A stretch of DNA of 64,000 bases from Asaia sp. W19 (GCF_003994335.1 NZ_PNQZ01000019.1:62002-126001); one strand, 5' to 3'. Positions 53,921-64,000 are shown, numbered from the stretch's first letter. Program-made: numbers and translations. The notes: generated from the letters alone by a model not told the origin.

Positions 53921-55600
53921 ATGCGCCTTCGGCTGGTATATGTCGTTGCGATGATGATCTTCTTCGTCATCTACAAGGTTCTTGATCCCCTTGGGCTCGA
54001 GAGCGCAACGAAGCAGACATCTGCGGGATTATTCAATGCGCTCACCGCCCCTTTCTACGGCGCGGGCGACCCTGATTCCCACCGCCATGTCGCAGTGGTC
54101 GAAATCAACGATCAGACGCTCCGACGTTTCGGCACTGCATTTCCACTCTCCTACACGCGCCATGTATCGATCCTGAACCAGATACTCGACGCTCACCCGG
54201 CAGCGATCTTTGTCGACTTCCGCATGATGCGCGAACTGCCCGGAGAGAGTCTCGACAGCTTCACCCCTGTCATCGCACGGGCACGCGTGATGAATGTTCC
54301 GCTTCTCTTCGCCCGTGGGGAAGCAGGAGACGGGCAGGCCGCCCTTCCCCCACAGCTTCGTCCGTCGCAGGTCTACAGCAACGGCCTCGAAAGCACTGGC
54401 ACCTATCCGCTTGTCGATGAGGATGCGGCTTCCGAAGACGGGGACGCCCCCTTCAAGGCAGTCAATCCTGCCTGGGCACTTTATGCGCAGCTTTGCCACC
54501 AAGGCTGGCGCGCAAAGTGCAACGCAATTGATACTCATGACTTCACCCGTCCCATGGTGATTCGCTGGGGTTTGGCCCCCGATCCGGCGCAGGATCAGGT
54601 CAGCGACCTCCGGGAGAGCTGGCAACGCGATTGTGGGGGGTGGCTGTTCCGTTCATGCACCCGACTGTATGCAGCTTCGCGTCTTGCTCTGAACTATCTT
54701 TTCTTCCACTCCAAAGGGAGCGTCAGGCATTTCGCCTTTTATCCCCTGGTGATGGGTGCCGAGCAGCTTGGCCACAGCGCGCGTGATGCCCCCCCCGGTA
54801 GCCCGCCGCTTTCAGCACTCATGACTGGGCGGGCCGTCTTTTACGGTTCGGATATCCGCGACCAGCATGACGATACCATCGTGCCCCTGCTTGGGCGGAT
54901 CCCTGGTGTCGTCACCCATGCCATGGCTTTCGATAATCTCGTAACCTATGGCCCGCGCTACTTCCACGAGCCGCCCGAGATCGCACAACTGGGATGGCTG
55001 AGACTGGACAAGGCCGAGCTGCTCGAGGCCCTGATCTGGCTCGTGTGTAGCGTGGCGCTCGTCATGCGGCTCAAGCCGGCGCGACGGGGCGAGGCAGACG
55101 AAACCTACAGGCAGAGCCCCGAGACCCATCATCATGCCTTGCGCTGGACACAAGGCAGACGGCGACGCAGCGTCGCCTGCGCTCTGGCCGCAGCAGTCAC
55201 TGTTGCGCTTCCGGCTGCCTCCGAACTTTCGCCCGACATGCTTATGGATCTCGTCATCATCTGGCTTTTCGTGACCCTGCTTTTCATCGGGGCATGGGCC
55301 ATGCCCCCACGACGCCCCGCGAGCGAGGCCCCGGGCGAGGAAGAGCGCGGCCTGACATCACAACTCTGCTTTTTGGCCAGTCTGGCCGCGATAGGCTTCG
55401 CTCTGAATGAGGCTGGTCCACGATGGCCGAATGCCGACTGGATCGGCCTGCTCCTGCTCTGGCTCGCCGCCGGGGTGGAAGAGGAACAGGAGCGCAATCG
55501 CTTCGTTCAGCCGCTCTGCCGTTTTCTGAACCGGCTAATCGATCTCCCGCGCGACACGAGCCGGGCAGTTCGGACACGACTTGCACAGTTCAGAGGATAG
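53921..55600 (+). CDS. CHASE2-domain membrane protein without output domain
   Basis: 559 residues. An N-terminal helix (LRLVYVVAMMIFFVIYKVL) is followed by a large periplasmic CHASE2 sensory domain (about 30-365): VAVVEINDQTLRRFG, HPAAIFVDFRMM and GRAVFYGSDIRDQHDD are typical. Four or five membrane helices close the protein (from WLVCSVALVMRL onward). No kinase, cyclase or GGDEF domain follows, so it must signal through a partner. The start MRLRLVYVVAM has GGAGG 9 bases upstream; an ATG 13 codons earlier is the alternative. It heads a plus-strand run with an SH3-like and an M48 protein. Confidence 0.85.
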   Translation: MRLRLVYVVAMMIFFVIYKVLDPLGLESATKQTSAGLFNALTAPFYGAGDPDSHRHVAVVEINDQTLRRFGTAFPLSYTRHVSILNQILDAHPAAIFVDFRMMRELPGESLDSFTPVIARARVMNVPLLFARGEAGDGQAALPPQLRPSQVYSNGLESTGTYPLVDEDAASEDGDAPFKAVNPAWALYAQLCHQGWRAKCNAIDTHDFTRPMVIRWGLAPDPAQDQVSDLRESWQRDCGGWLFRSCTRLYAASRLALNYLFFHSKGSVRHFAFYPLVMGAEQLGHSARDAPPGSPPLSALMTGRAVFYGSDIRDQHDDTIVPLLGRIPGVVTHAMAFDNLVTYGPRYFHEPPEIAQLGWLRLDKAELLEALIWLVCSVALVMRLKPARRGEADETYRQSPETHHHALRWTQGRRRRSVACALAAAVTVALPAASELSPDMLMDLVIIWLFVTLLFIGAWAMPPRRPASEAPGEEERGLTSQLCFLASLAAIGFALNEAGPRWPNADWIGLLLLWLAAGVEEEQERNRFVQPLCRFLNRLIDLPRDTSRAVRTRLAQFRG

Positions 55601-55674
55601 GTCCCCCCCCCCCTGGTTTTACCCCGTGCAATGGCTCTGCCCGGTTCTTTCCCACTGGATGAAAGGAGACCCTC

Positions 55675-56118
55675 ATGACCAAACGCTTTTCCAGTCCGAC
55701 GCCAGGCGCGTCAGACCGCCCGCAATCACAACAGAAATCATGCCGCGTCAGCCTCGCAGGGATTCTATCCGTGATGATTGTCCTGCTAACCCAGCCGGGT
55801 GTTGCTGCAACGGCGCCCGTCATCAAGGGCACTTATAACACCCCCTCCATTCAGGCCTATGACCGCAACGGCCAGCCCACCACCCGGGTCGAGGCGGCTT
55901 CTCTGACCGGCCATCGCGTGATCGCCAAGGATCCATCCACCGATATGCTCGCAGTCGAGACCGACAAGGGTGTCGTTTACGTCACCGAGGATTCCGTCGA
56001 GGCCGAGATTGGAGCTGTCGCGCCCACGCCTACGCAATGCGTGCAGATCGGCGCCGCCTCCACCGACGAAGTCGGCGGCAGCACAAACAACCTCGGCCGC
56101 AACTGTCATGGAAGCTGA
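55675..56118 (+). CDS. Exported small protein with SH3-like beta region
   Basis: 147 residues. A long polar n-region (about 25 residues) and hydrophobic VSLAGILSVMIVLLTQPGVAATA look like a signal peptide with cleavage after AxA. The middle (IQAYDRNGQPTTRVEAASLTGH through VVYVTEDSVEAEI) has the short beta pattern of bacterial SH3-like domains. The C-terminus carries two Cys about 20 residues apart that may form a disulfide. It ends exactly where the M48 gene begins (TGAATG), so the two are co-translated. No family name is known to me. Confidence 0.75.
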   Translation: MTKRFSSPTPGASDRPQSQQKSCRVSLAGILSVMIVLLTQPGVAATAPVIKGTYNTPSIQAYDRNGQPTTRVEAASLTGHRVIAKDPSTDMLAVETDKGVVYVTEDSVEAEIGAVAPTPTQCVQIGAASTDEVGGSTNNLGRNCHGS

Positions 56119-57576
56119 ATGATGTATGCACCATCCCGTCCACTGGCTGCGCTGCTCAGCCTCCTGACCCTCAACGCCTGCGCCGGAGAGGGCGGTAGCG
56201 GGATTCCCACCAGCGGACGCCTGATCGATCAGACGCATCCTCCTCAGGACTACGCGCAGGCTACGACCGTGCAGGGACTGTTGAGCCCAGCAAACACGCT
56301 GGCATCGGGAGTGATCGAGGCCCCTCAGGTGTCGGCCTACCCTCAGGAGATCGTCGACCGATTGCTCAATGGCTGGTCCGGCCCTAAGCCGGATGCGCGC
56401 GTCTGGCTGACGCCTGATATGGCCTTCACATCGGATGTATCGGTCGGAGGCGCCATATTCCTCAATACCGGACTGATCCGCTATTTCCACGATACGCCGG
56501 ATATCCAGAAGGAAGATGCCCTGGCTTTCGTGCTGGCGCATGAATTGTCACACATCCTGTTGGGCCATACGGCTGCGCAACGCGCAAGCAAGGCGCGCAA
56601 GGACTATGCTTTCAGCGCCATGAAATGGGGGTCCGTTATTGGTCGCTTCGCTGCTGGCAGTGGGGCTGCAGGCGATGTCAGCAGGGCCATCGTCTCTTCC
56701 ATGGGCGCCAAGGCCTTTCTTGATACGACCCTGTTCCCCTCATGGTCGCGTGATCAGGAAGAGCAGGCCGACGCGCTCGCTGTCGATCTGATGGCGCGTG
56801 CAGGCTATGCCGTCAGTGCTGCAACAGATGTGATGGACGTCCTGATCAGTTCTGAAGATCAGGAGATGCAACGTCAGGCACAGGACGAGCAGAAGACAGG
56901 CAAGAGCTTTGTCGCAGACTCCGTTACCTTCCAGGCGAAAGCAGGGGACGGACTGGATGGGGCAATTGTGGACGCGCTCAGAGCGGTTGCCCAGCAGCAC
57001 CCTCATGCACGCGAGAGACGTGTCGCCCTGGCGGCCTACCTACGCCAGGCCTATCCGGTACGCGCCCATGTCGCACTCGAACGCAGGCCCTTGCAACAAT
57101 GGGAGTCCAGTCGCCCCGTCGCTGCACTGCTCAAGGGCACGGAACAGCTCAATCAGGCAGCCGTTCAGATCAAATCGGCCCAGTGGGGTCAGGCCCGACA
57201 GACATTGGCCCATGTCGCCCAGCCCGCCAGCGGAAGCGCCTATTACGCGCTCATGGCGTATCAGGTATCCACGCAAACCGGACAGAAGGCCCAGGGGGTC
57301 AAGCTGCTTTCCGCAGCGGCACAGCGCGATGACGTCACGTTCCCGATCGCGACGGAATGGGGCATGGCTCTGACATCTGCCGGCAAGTACAATGAGGCAG
57401 AAACATATATGGCCACCGAACAGACGGCCATGAACAATACGAGCTTCCTCCCTTACCGCATCACAAACGCCCGCAAGGCCAAGGACGAGGTGAACGCCTT
57501 CAAGCTTTCGGCGATCTGTGAGGGACTGGGCGAAGACGCCCTTGCCAAGCAATGTTCTGCCGTCGAAAAGAACTGA
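56119..57576 (+). CDS. M48-family metalloprotease lipoprotein with TPR-like C-terminus
   Basis: 485 residues. Lipobox LTLNAC puts the lipidated Cys at 21. The zinc site is HELSH at 141-145, with the third ligand in RDQEEQADALAV (about 214-218). The C-terminal part (residues 290-480) has repeating helical pairs like tetratricopeptide repeats, as in BepA, which assists outer-membrane protein assembly. It should act in the periplasm, anchored to a membrane. Joint translation with the SH3-like protein suggests a protease and its partner. Confidence 0.9.
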   Translation: MMYAPSRPLAALLSLLTLNACAGEGGSGIPTSGRLIDQTHPPQDYAQATTVQGLLSPANTLASGVIEAPQVSAYPQEIVDRLLNGWSGPKPDARVWLTPDMAFTSDVSVGGAIFLNTGLIRYFHDTPDIQKEDALAFVLAHELSHILLGHTAAQRASKARKDYAFSAMKWGSVIGRFAAGSGAAGDVSRAIVSSMGAKAFLDTTLFPSWSRDQEEQADALAVDLMARAGYAVSAATDVMDVLISSEDQEMQRQAQDEQKTGKSFVADSVTFQAKAGDGLDGAIVDALRAVAQQHPHARERRVALAAYLRQAYPVRAHVALERRPLQQWESSRPVAALLKGTEQLNQAAVQIKSAQWGQARQTLAHVAQPASGSAYYALMAYQVSTQTGQKAQGVKLLSAAAQRDDVTFPIATEWGMALTSAGKYNEAETYMATEQTAMNNTSFLPYRITNARKAKDEVNAFKLSAICEGLGEDALAKQCSAVEKN

Positions 57577-57858
57577 CAGCCCTGCTGCCCGGTGATTTCA
57601 GCCGAAACCTCTGGGCACGCATGCAATAGGGGCACGTTTTGACCATACTCGCTAGTTTCGCCCGCGCCGGCCGGCAGCGCGCCTGACCGTATGGTTGGGC
57701 ATCAGCTGCCCAAAGAATACGGGACAGACTTGATTTGACTTGGATATTGTCGTGCCCATGCTGCACTATGCGTTGCCAATGCCAATACTGCCGCTAAATA
57801 TTCAAAGTCTCGTCTTTGTCCGAGAATAAAAATAGCGGTTAGAAGGACCGATTGCACC

Positions 57859-58773
57859 ATGTCTTTCCCAGAACTCCCGCCCCGCAAGACGCTTCCCATC
57901 CCGCCTCGCCTCCCCTCCGGCGTGATCAAGATCGGTGTCGTTGCTCTGGGCGCCGTTGCCGTGATCGCAATCCTGAATCCGTTCTACCAGATCGCCTCGG
58001 GCTATTGCGGCATTCTGACCAATTTCGGCTCGGTGCAGCCCACTGCGCTCGAGCCCGGTCTGCATATCGCGATACCGGTCTATCAGAAGATCATCTCCGT
58101 CTCCACGCAGCCACAGACCATCACCTCGCATGAACAGGCTGCAACGCATGACCTTCAGGATGTCCGCACCTCCGTATCGGTCACGTTCCATATTGCCTCC
58201 GCCGATGCGCCGGGGTTCTTCCGCGATTTCCGCACACTTGATGTTCTCGCGCGCCGGATCATCGAGCCCACGGTCTCGAACGATGTGAAAGCGATCACCG
58301 CCAATTATAATGCGGAAGAGCTGATCACGAAGCGCGACCTGGTGGATGGTCAGATCAAGGATCTGATCATTCGCTCGCTTCAGCCCTATCATCTGACCAT
58401 TCATTCCGTGAACACGGCCAACTTCGCGTTTTCGACCGCCTACGCGCAGGCCATCGAAGCGAAGCAGGTGGCTCAGCAACAGGCATTGCAGGCCCAGTAC
58501 ACGTTGCAACAGACCCAGATCTCGGCGCAGGCTCAGGTGGTTCAGGCCAAGGCGCAGGCCGATGCCGCCGTCGCAACGGCACAGGGACAGGCCCAGGCGC
58601 TGCTTGTGACGTCTCAGGCGCAGGCTAAGGCGAACAGTCTCGTCTCGCAATCCCTGACACCGGCCCTGTTGCAGCAAAAGGCGCTGGATCGCTGGTCGGG
58701 TACCATGCCGACCTATCTGAGCGCAGGCGCCCCCCTCCCCTTCATCGGCTCGATGGAGTCCGTTCAGAAATAG
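57859..58773 (+). CDS. SPFH/Band 7 (prohibitin-like) membrane protein
   Basis: 304 residues. One N-terminal helix (VIKIGVVALGAVAVIAILNPF) precedes the SPFH domain (about 45-220; GILTNFGSVQPTALEPGLH, DVRTSVSVTFHI). A Gln/Ala-rich coiled-coil follows (about 195-270; VAQQQALQAQYTLQQTQ). Bacterial prohibitin-like proteins form rings that control membrane proteases such as FtsH. The gene is 282 bases after the M48 protease and on the same strand, so a shared envelope quality-control task is plausible. Confidence 0.92.
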   Translation: MSFPELPPRKTLPIPPRLPSGVIKIGVVALGAVAVIAILNPFYQIASGYCGILTNFGSVQPTALEPGLHIAIPVYQKIISVSTQPQTITSHEQAATHDLQDVRTSVSVTFHIASADAPGFFRDFRTLDVLARRIIEPTVSNDVKAITANYNAEELITKRDLVDGQIKDLIIRSLQPYHLTIHSVNTANFAFSTAYAQAIEAKQVAQQQALQAQYTLQQTQISAQAQVVQAKAQADAAVATAQGQAQALLVTSQAQAKANSLVSQSLTPALLQQKALDRWSGTMPTYLSAGAPLPFIGSMESVQK

Positions 58774-59277
58774 AGGCCTCACTTCCTGGCGAGCGTCACG
58801 CCCTGCTCCTGACAAAGCCCTCTTGCCGATCCGGTGCTCTCTCCAAAGCGTGGCACCGGATTTGGGAACGGGAAACGGCTTCAGACACCGCGATTGCGGC
58901 CGGCGTGCGCTTCTCGCCCCATCACCTGCGCATAGGGAAAGCTAGAGGCCGCGCCGAGATAGCGAACGGTTCCTGAGGTATCACGCCCGCTCGTTCACCT
59001 GCGGCCTGGCCCGACAAGGTAAGAGACAAACCGTTTCCGAAACGACCATAGCCGGTTCGCATTCCATTCGCCGTCCAAGGTCGGCATGGGGGTCCTTAAA
59101 CAATCCGCCTCCCATGTCCGTTCCTCATGTCCTCCGAGCCAGGAGTTGCGAGATTCGTACATACGGGCATTCCTGCGCTCATTGCTTCAACAAAAGCTTT
59201 CATAAACGCAGCCGCCTTTTATCGACGCCCCCTCCCGCGCGCACCCGTCAAAGACATAGAACCTGGACGCATTACAT
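58774..59277. other. Gene-free region between SPFH gene and groEL terminator
   Basis: About 500 bases. It contains a hairpin at 58829-58861 and, on the minus strand, two short frames at 58881-59090 that look like decayed coding sequence. No complete gene was found. Confidence 0.5.
58829..58861 (+). terminator. Possible terminator of the SPFH gene
   Basis: ATCCGGTGC (58829-58837) pairs with GCACCGGAT (58853-58861) across a 15-base loop, followed by only three T. It lies 56 bases after the SPFH stop. Weak but well placed. Confidence 0.45.
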
Positions 59278-59308
59278 AAAAAAACCGCCCTGTCTTTCGA
59301 CAGGGCGG
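59278..59308 (-). terminator. Rho-independent terminator of groES-groEL
   Basis: CCGCCCTGTC pairs with GACAGGGCGG around TTTC, with a run of seven T on the minus strand. It lies 33 bases after the groEL stop. Confidence 0.95.
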
Positions 59309-59340
59309 CTCTTTCATAACCTTGATAGAAAGGCGCTGGA

Positions 59341-61005
<1,665 letters not shown>

Positions 61006-61034
61006 TCAGTGTGCGAAGATGGGGAGACTGGAAA

Positions 61035-61325
61035 TCAGCCGATCACACCCATGATGTCGCTTTCCTTCATGATCAGCAGCTCTTCGCCGTTGATCTTCAC
61101 CTCGGTGCCGGACCACTTGCCGAACAGCACACGGTCGCCAGCCTTGACGTCCAGTGCCACGAGCTGACCCTGCTCATTACGGGCGCCCGAACCAACGGAG
61201 ACGACTTCGCCTTCCATCGGCTTTTCCTTGGCGGTGTCCGGAATGATGATACCACCGGCCGTCTTCTGCTCGCCCTCAAGGCGGCGAACGACGACACGGT
61301 CATGCAAAGGCCGAAAATTTGTCAT
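61035..61325 (-). CDS. groS: Co-chaperonin GroES
   Basis: 96 residues. Caps the GroEL ring. Landmarks: [33 protein letters not shown], with the mobile loop, and [30 protein letters not shown]. The start [10 protein letters not shown] has GGAG upstream; five extra codons before it were rejected. A CIRCE element lies about 90 bases upstream. Confidence 0.97.
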   Translation of the reverse strand: MTNFRPLHDRVVVRRLEGEQKTAGGIIIPDTAKEKPMEGEVVSVGSGARNEQGQLVALDVKAGDRVLFGKWSGTEVKINGEELLIMKESDIMGVIG

Positions 61326-61410
61326 TATGGATCGCTCCACTTTTCTCTAAGGCGGCGTCCTTGCTCAAAAGCAACGCCGCCGGTTTGCGCGCCCGCTCAG
61401 CCGCAGCGCG

Positions 61411-61437
61411 TTAGCACTCCCGATACGAGAGTGCCAA
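61411..61437 (-). promoter_or_regulatory. CIRCE element (HrcA operator)
   Basis: TTAGCACTC - 9 bases - GAGTGCCAA, one mismatch from the classic TTAGCACTC-N9-GAGTGCTAA. It lies in the leader of groES-groEL, where the HrcA repressor holds the operon down until heat shock. No hrcA gene is in the window. Confidence 0.93.
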
Positions 61438-61463
61438 ACAGGTAAGAGAGCCCTGCCCTATCG

Positions 61464-61715
61464 TCAAGGGTCGTTCCTGTCATCTCCGTCATTTTTCATC
61501 GAGCCTTCATTATTCGCGCCAGCAGGCACGGCGAAGGCTGCGTCCTCCAGCCTGGCGCCATCAAGTTCGCGTGCCCTGATCCCGCGCTCAAGCTCGGTTT
61601 TCAGCCTTTCGGCCCGGGTCCGACCGTGAAGGATCCGGTTTTCCTCCGCAAGGGCCGCATCCTTCTCACGCGCCACACGTTTGCGCACACGACGCAGATT
61701 GATGATTTCTGCCAT
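61464..61715 (-). CDS. DUF4169 family small protein
   Basis: 83 residues. Opens MAEIINLRRVRKRVAREKDAALAEENRILHGRTRAER, the characteristic DUF4169 start. The protein is basic and probably helical, with a polar tail of low complexity. The function of the family is unknown. It is divergent from the dienelactone hydrolase gene and lies upstream of the CIRCE element, on the same strand as groES. Confidence 0.85.
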   Translation of the reverse strand: MAEIINLRRVRKRVAREKDAALAEENRILHGRTRAERLKTELERGIRARELDGARLEDAAFAVPAGANNEGSMKNDGDDRNDP

Positions 61716-61767
61716 GGTGATCGTTGATCTCCCGACGCAATGAACAAGAATGAAGGAGGGTCGTTCC

Positions 61768-62442
61768 GTGGGACACCTGATATCCCTGACCGCCTCGGAT
61801 ACCCACCATTTTAGCGCCTATGAGGCCGGTGAGGCCAGTGCGCCGCGCGCCCTCGTCGTGGTCCAGGAAATCTTCGGCCTGACCGATCATATACGCGCCG
61901 TCTGCGATGAACTCGCTGATCGTCACGGCTATCACGTGATCGCTCCGGCCCTGTTCGATCGCGCCAGGCGTGACGCCGTACTGCCTTACGACCAGAATGG
62001 CATGAGCGAGGGCCTCGCCCTGCGTGAACGGATCAGCCCGGATGAACTTCTATCGGATGTCACGGCCAGCGCCCATGCGCTCAGTCATCATGGCCATGCG
62101 AAGGTTGGAATCCTCGGCTTCTGCTGGGGCGGACTTGTGGCTTGGGAGGCGGCAACACGCACGCGCCTCTTCTCTGCTGCCTGCGCATGGTATGGGGGTG
62201 GTATTGCCTCAGTCAGTCACGAAAAGCCGCATTGCCCCGTGCAGCTCCATTTCGGTGGCGAGGACGATCACATCCCCCATACCGATATCAACACGATCCG
62301 CGAGAACCGCCCGGAGGTCGAAATCTTCGTTTATGACGAGGCCGGTCACGGATTTGGCTGCAATGATCGTCCAGGTTTCAATCGTAACGCTCGCGATCTC
62401 GCCCATGAGCGCAGCATCGCGTTCTTCTCCACTCATCTCTGA
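61768..62442 (+). CDS. Dienelactone hydrolase family protein
   Basis: 224 residues. Alpha/beta hydrolase with a Cys nucleophile: GFCWGG (about residue 120), the Asp in GGEDDHIP and the His in DEAGHGFGC. The N-terminal VVVQEIFGLTDHIRAVCDEL is typical. Substrates range from dienelactones to other esters. The GTG at 61768 is preferred over an ATG 6 codons upstream because GGAGGG lies 7 bases before it. The DUF2934 gene follows after 18 bases, so the two are probably co-transcribed. Confidence 0.92.
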   Translation: MGHLISLTASDTHHFSAYEAGEASAPRALVVVQEIFGLTDHIRAVCDELADRHGYHVIAPALFDRARRDAVLPYDQNGMSEGLALRERISPDELLSDVTASAHALSHHGHAKVGILGFCWGGLVAWEAATRTRLFSAACAWYGGGIASVSHEKPHCPVQLHFGGEDDHIPHTDINTIRENRPEVEIFVYDEAGHGFGCNDRPGFNRNARDLAHERSIAFFSTHL

Positions 62443-62460
62443 TTTTCTGAAAGCCGCATC

Positions 62461-62784
62461 ATGCCCAGCACAGACAGCACCAACCCCCTGATTGACAGCC
62501 CGGAGCGCGATGCGCGCATCACCGCCAAGTCGCGCGAACTCTGGGAAGCCGATGGCAAGCCGGGATGCGGCCCGGAAGCCTATCTCGAAAACGCCTCGGA
62601 AATCATCGGCATGGAGGAGCACCCCCATACGGGCGAAATTCCGGTAAGCAGCCTTCCTGACCCGGCGCTTGCCGATGTGCAGGTCGAAAATGCCGAAATT
62701 CAGGAGAACCTTGGGGAGTTTCCCGAGCGCCAGACCGATCAAGGCGATCGCGACCACTTCCCCGAGAAACAGAACCGGTCCTGA
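62461..62784 (+). CDS. DUF2934-like small protein
   Basis: 107 residues, acidic. The segment RDARITAKSRELWEADGKPG followed by CGPEAYLENASEII resembles the DUF2934 core (an R-x-R-A-Y/K-x-L-W-E pattern). No membrane segment or catalytic motif is seen. It follows the dienelactone hydrolase after 18 bases and ends at a strong hairpin. Confidence 0.75.
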   Translation: MPSTDSTNPLIDSPERDARITAKSRELWEADGKPGCGPEAYLENASEIIGMEEHPHTGEIPVSSLPDPALADVQVENAEIQENLGEFPERQTDQGDRDHFPEKQNRS

Positions 62785-62814
62785 GCAAGCTCACGCTCCG
62801 GCCAACGGAGCATT

Positions 62815-62844
62815 GGGAAAGGGGCCGTTTTCGGCCCCTTTCCC
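62815..62844. terminator. Bidirectional hairpin between DUF2934 and mtnP genes
   Basis: GGGAAAGGGGCCG and its complement form a 13-base stem around TTTT. It lies between two convergent genes, 30 bases from one stop and 9 from the other. The T/A content within the stem ends is low, but the position is right for a shared terminator. Confidence 0.75.
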
Positions 62845-62853
62845 GAAGGCGCG

Positions 62854-63741
62854 TCAGCGCAGAACGCGCCCCGCCACGGCATCGAGCTTCGCGAGCATCT
62901 GTGGATCGCGTGCATTGGGTGCCGTGATGATCGCGTGATCGAGCGCGCGCTCGGCCCCAGAGGGGCACAGCCCACGCGTGCGACCGAGTTCCGGAATGAT
63001 CGCCTTGACGAGGGCCTTGGCCTTGGCCGCGTTCTGGGTCATGACCGCCACGACGGCATCCACGGTCACGGAATCATGGTCGTCATGCCAGCAATCATAA
63101 TCGGTCACCATGGCGATGCTCGCATAGCACATCTCGGCCTCACGGGCGAGTTTGGCCTCGGGCATATTGGTCATGCCGATGACCGAACAGCCCCACTGGC
63201 GATAAAGCTCGCTCTCGGCGCGGGTCGAGAATTGCGGCCCTTCCATCACAAGATACGTGCCGCCGCGGACCAGCTCCACGCCGATCTTTCCGGCCTGCTC
63301 CGCGATCACGTCCCCCATGCGTGCCGATACCGGATCGGCCATGCCCACATGGGCCACACAGCCCCGTCCGAAGAAGCTCTTCTCGCGCGCAAATGAGCGG
63401 TCGATGAACTGGTCGACCAGCAGGAAGACGCCAGGCGGCAGATCCTCACGCAGCGATCCGACCGCCGAGAGCGAGACAATATCCGTCACGCCTGAGCGCT
63501 TGAGTGCGTCGATATTGGCGCGGAAATTGAGCTCCGAGGGAGGAATGGGATGACCGCGGCCGTGGCGTGGCAGGAATACACAACGCACACCATTCAGGCG
63601 CCCGAAGAGCAGTTCGTCCGAGGGCTCGCCCCAGGGCGTCTCGACACGACGCCATTCCTTCTCTTCCAGTCCGTCAATGTCATACAGGCCCGAGCCGCCG
63701 ATAAGGCCGATCACGGGTTCGATGGTCACATCTTCAGTCAT
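62854..63741 (-). CDS. mtnP: S-methyl-5'-thioadenosine phosphorylase
   Basis: 295 residues. It splits methylthioadenosine into adenine and 5-methylthioribose-1-phosphate in the methionine salvage path. Landmarks are the phosphate site GLIGGSGLYDIDGL, LPRHGRGHPIPPSELNFRANI, and the substrate site GPQFSTRAESELYRQWG with VIGMTNMPEAKLAREAEMCY. Released adenine would enter purine salvage. It is divergent from the truncated gene at the window end. Confidence 0.95.
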   Translation of the reverse strand: MTEDVTIEPVIGLIGGSGLYDIDGLEEKEWRRVETPWGEPSDELLFGRLNGVRCVFLPRHGRGHPIPPSELNFRANIDALKRSGVTDIVSLSAVGSLREDLPPGVFLLVDQFIDRSFAREKSFFGRGCVAHVGMADPVSARMGDVIAEQAGKIGVELVRGGTYLVMEGPQFSTRAESELYRQWGCSVIGMTNMPEAKLAREAEMCYASIAMVTDYDCWHDDHDSVTVDAVVAVMTQNAAKAKALVKAIIPELGRTRGLCPSGAERALDHAIITAPNARDPQMLAKLDAVAGRVLR

Positions 63742-63919
63742 CAGGTTTCACCTTTCCGGTCTGACCGCTTTGCAGGGCTTCAGGAACACCAGAATGAGGC
63801 GTTTCGCAACCTGTCAGTGTTTTCATCTCCCCCGTCATGGTTTCAAAAGCCCCGTTTTGCTATAGGCTTGCCCATTCAGGCTGGCGCAAGACCAGCTGAA
63901 ACAGAAAGCGGAGCTTGTG

Positions 63920-64000
63920 ATGAGCGCGACTTTGGATCCGAAAACATTCGGCACCCTCATCCGTGACCATGTCCCCCATGATTCCTTCAAGGAGGCAGCG
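63920..64000 (+). CDS. Unidentified gene, N-terminal 27 codons only
   Basis: An ATG with GGAG upstream opens a frame that is still open at the window edge (MSATLDPKTFGTLIRDHVPH...). It is divergent from mtnP. The visible residues are too few to place in a family; they do not match the usual adenine phosphoribosyltransferase start. Confidence 0.5.
   Translation, partial: MSATLDPKTFGTLIRDHVPHDSFKEAA

Noticed and set aside
56740-57006. Short minus-strand frame inside the M48 protease gene
   Set aside because: Fully inside a clear gene and without its own signals.

Overview
The window reads as a chromosomal segment of an acetic acid bacterium (Alphaproteobacteria, Acetobacteraceae). The evidence is the high G+C coding bias, a complete cyoABCD bo3-type ubiquinol oxidase operon, a class I lysyl-tRNA synthetase, an Acetobacteraceae-style TonB receptor, and small alphaproteobacterial families (DUF4169, DUF4175/TIGR02302, FdxA). 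The exact genus cannot be fixed from the sequence alone. No rRNA, tRNA, CRISPR array, prophage or insertion sequence was recognised.

Layout. 1-4776: 5' end of a secreted trypsin-like protease, cytidine deaminase, then lysA and a DUF4175 membrane protein in the opposite direction. 4885-11854 (minus strand): a tightly packed purine/ureide catabolic operon. In transcription order it encodes a HAD phosphatase, an FAD oxidoreductase, a 57-residue AtzG/HpxX-like subunit, an AtzE-like amidase, a gamma-glutamyltransferase-fold hydrolase (HpxW-like), allantoinase PuuE, OHCU decarboxylase and hydroxyisourate hydrolase. Most junctions are 4-base ATGA overlaps. 11855-17000: a divergent RutR-like TetR regulator behind an operator-rich intergenic region, an M20 carbamoylase-like enzyme that lacks its bridging metal Asp, an MFS exporter, and an omega-amino acid:pyruvate aminotransferase. 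17717-24595: a MerR regulator, a UDP-amino-sugar/surface-glycan cluster (dehydratase, DegT aminotransferase, WecA-like transferase), a GNAT and a MarR. 24857-29736: leucyl aminopeptidase, a Suv3-like helicase coupled to an S4 protein, and ferredoxin FdxA. 29969-33848: cyoABCD. 34441-41237: BI-1 protein, ThpR, a UDG-family protein, then MarC, a shortened MprF and class I LysS. 41519-48573: DinG-like helicase, a glycosyltransferase and a large TonB receptor. 48924-52580: two LysR-SDR modules, one with its SDR broken by an 11-bp tandem duplication. 52632-58773: Ada, then a CHASE2 membrane protein, a small exported SH3-like protein, an M48 lipoprotein protease and an SPFH protein. 59341-64000: groES-groEL under a CIRCE element, DUF4169, dienelactone hydrolase, DUF2934, mtnP and a truncated gene.

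The nitrogen-scavenging half (cdd, purine operon, RutR-like regulator, carbamoylase-like enzyme, aminotransferase) appears functionally linked. The least explained parts are the CHASE2-SH3-M48-SPFH envelope cluster, the FAD enzyme within the purine operon, the M20 enzyme with a missing metal ligand, and the strong palindrome at 11947-11986.
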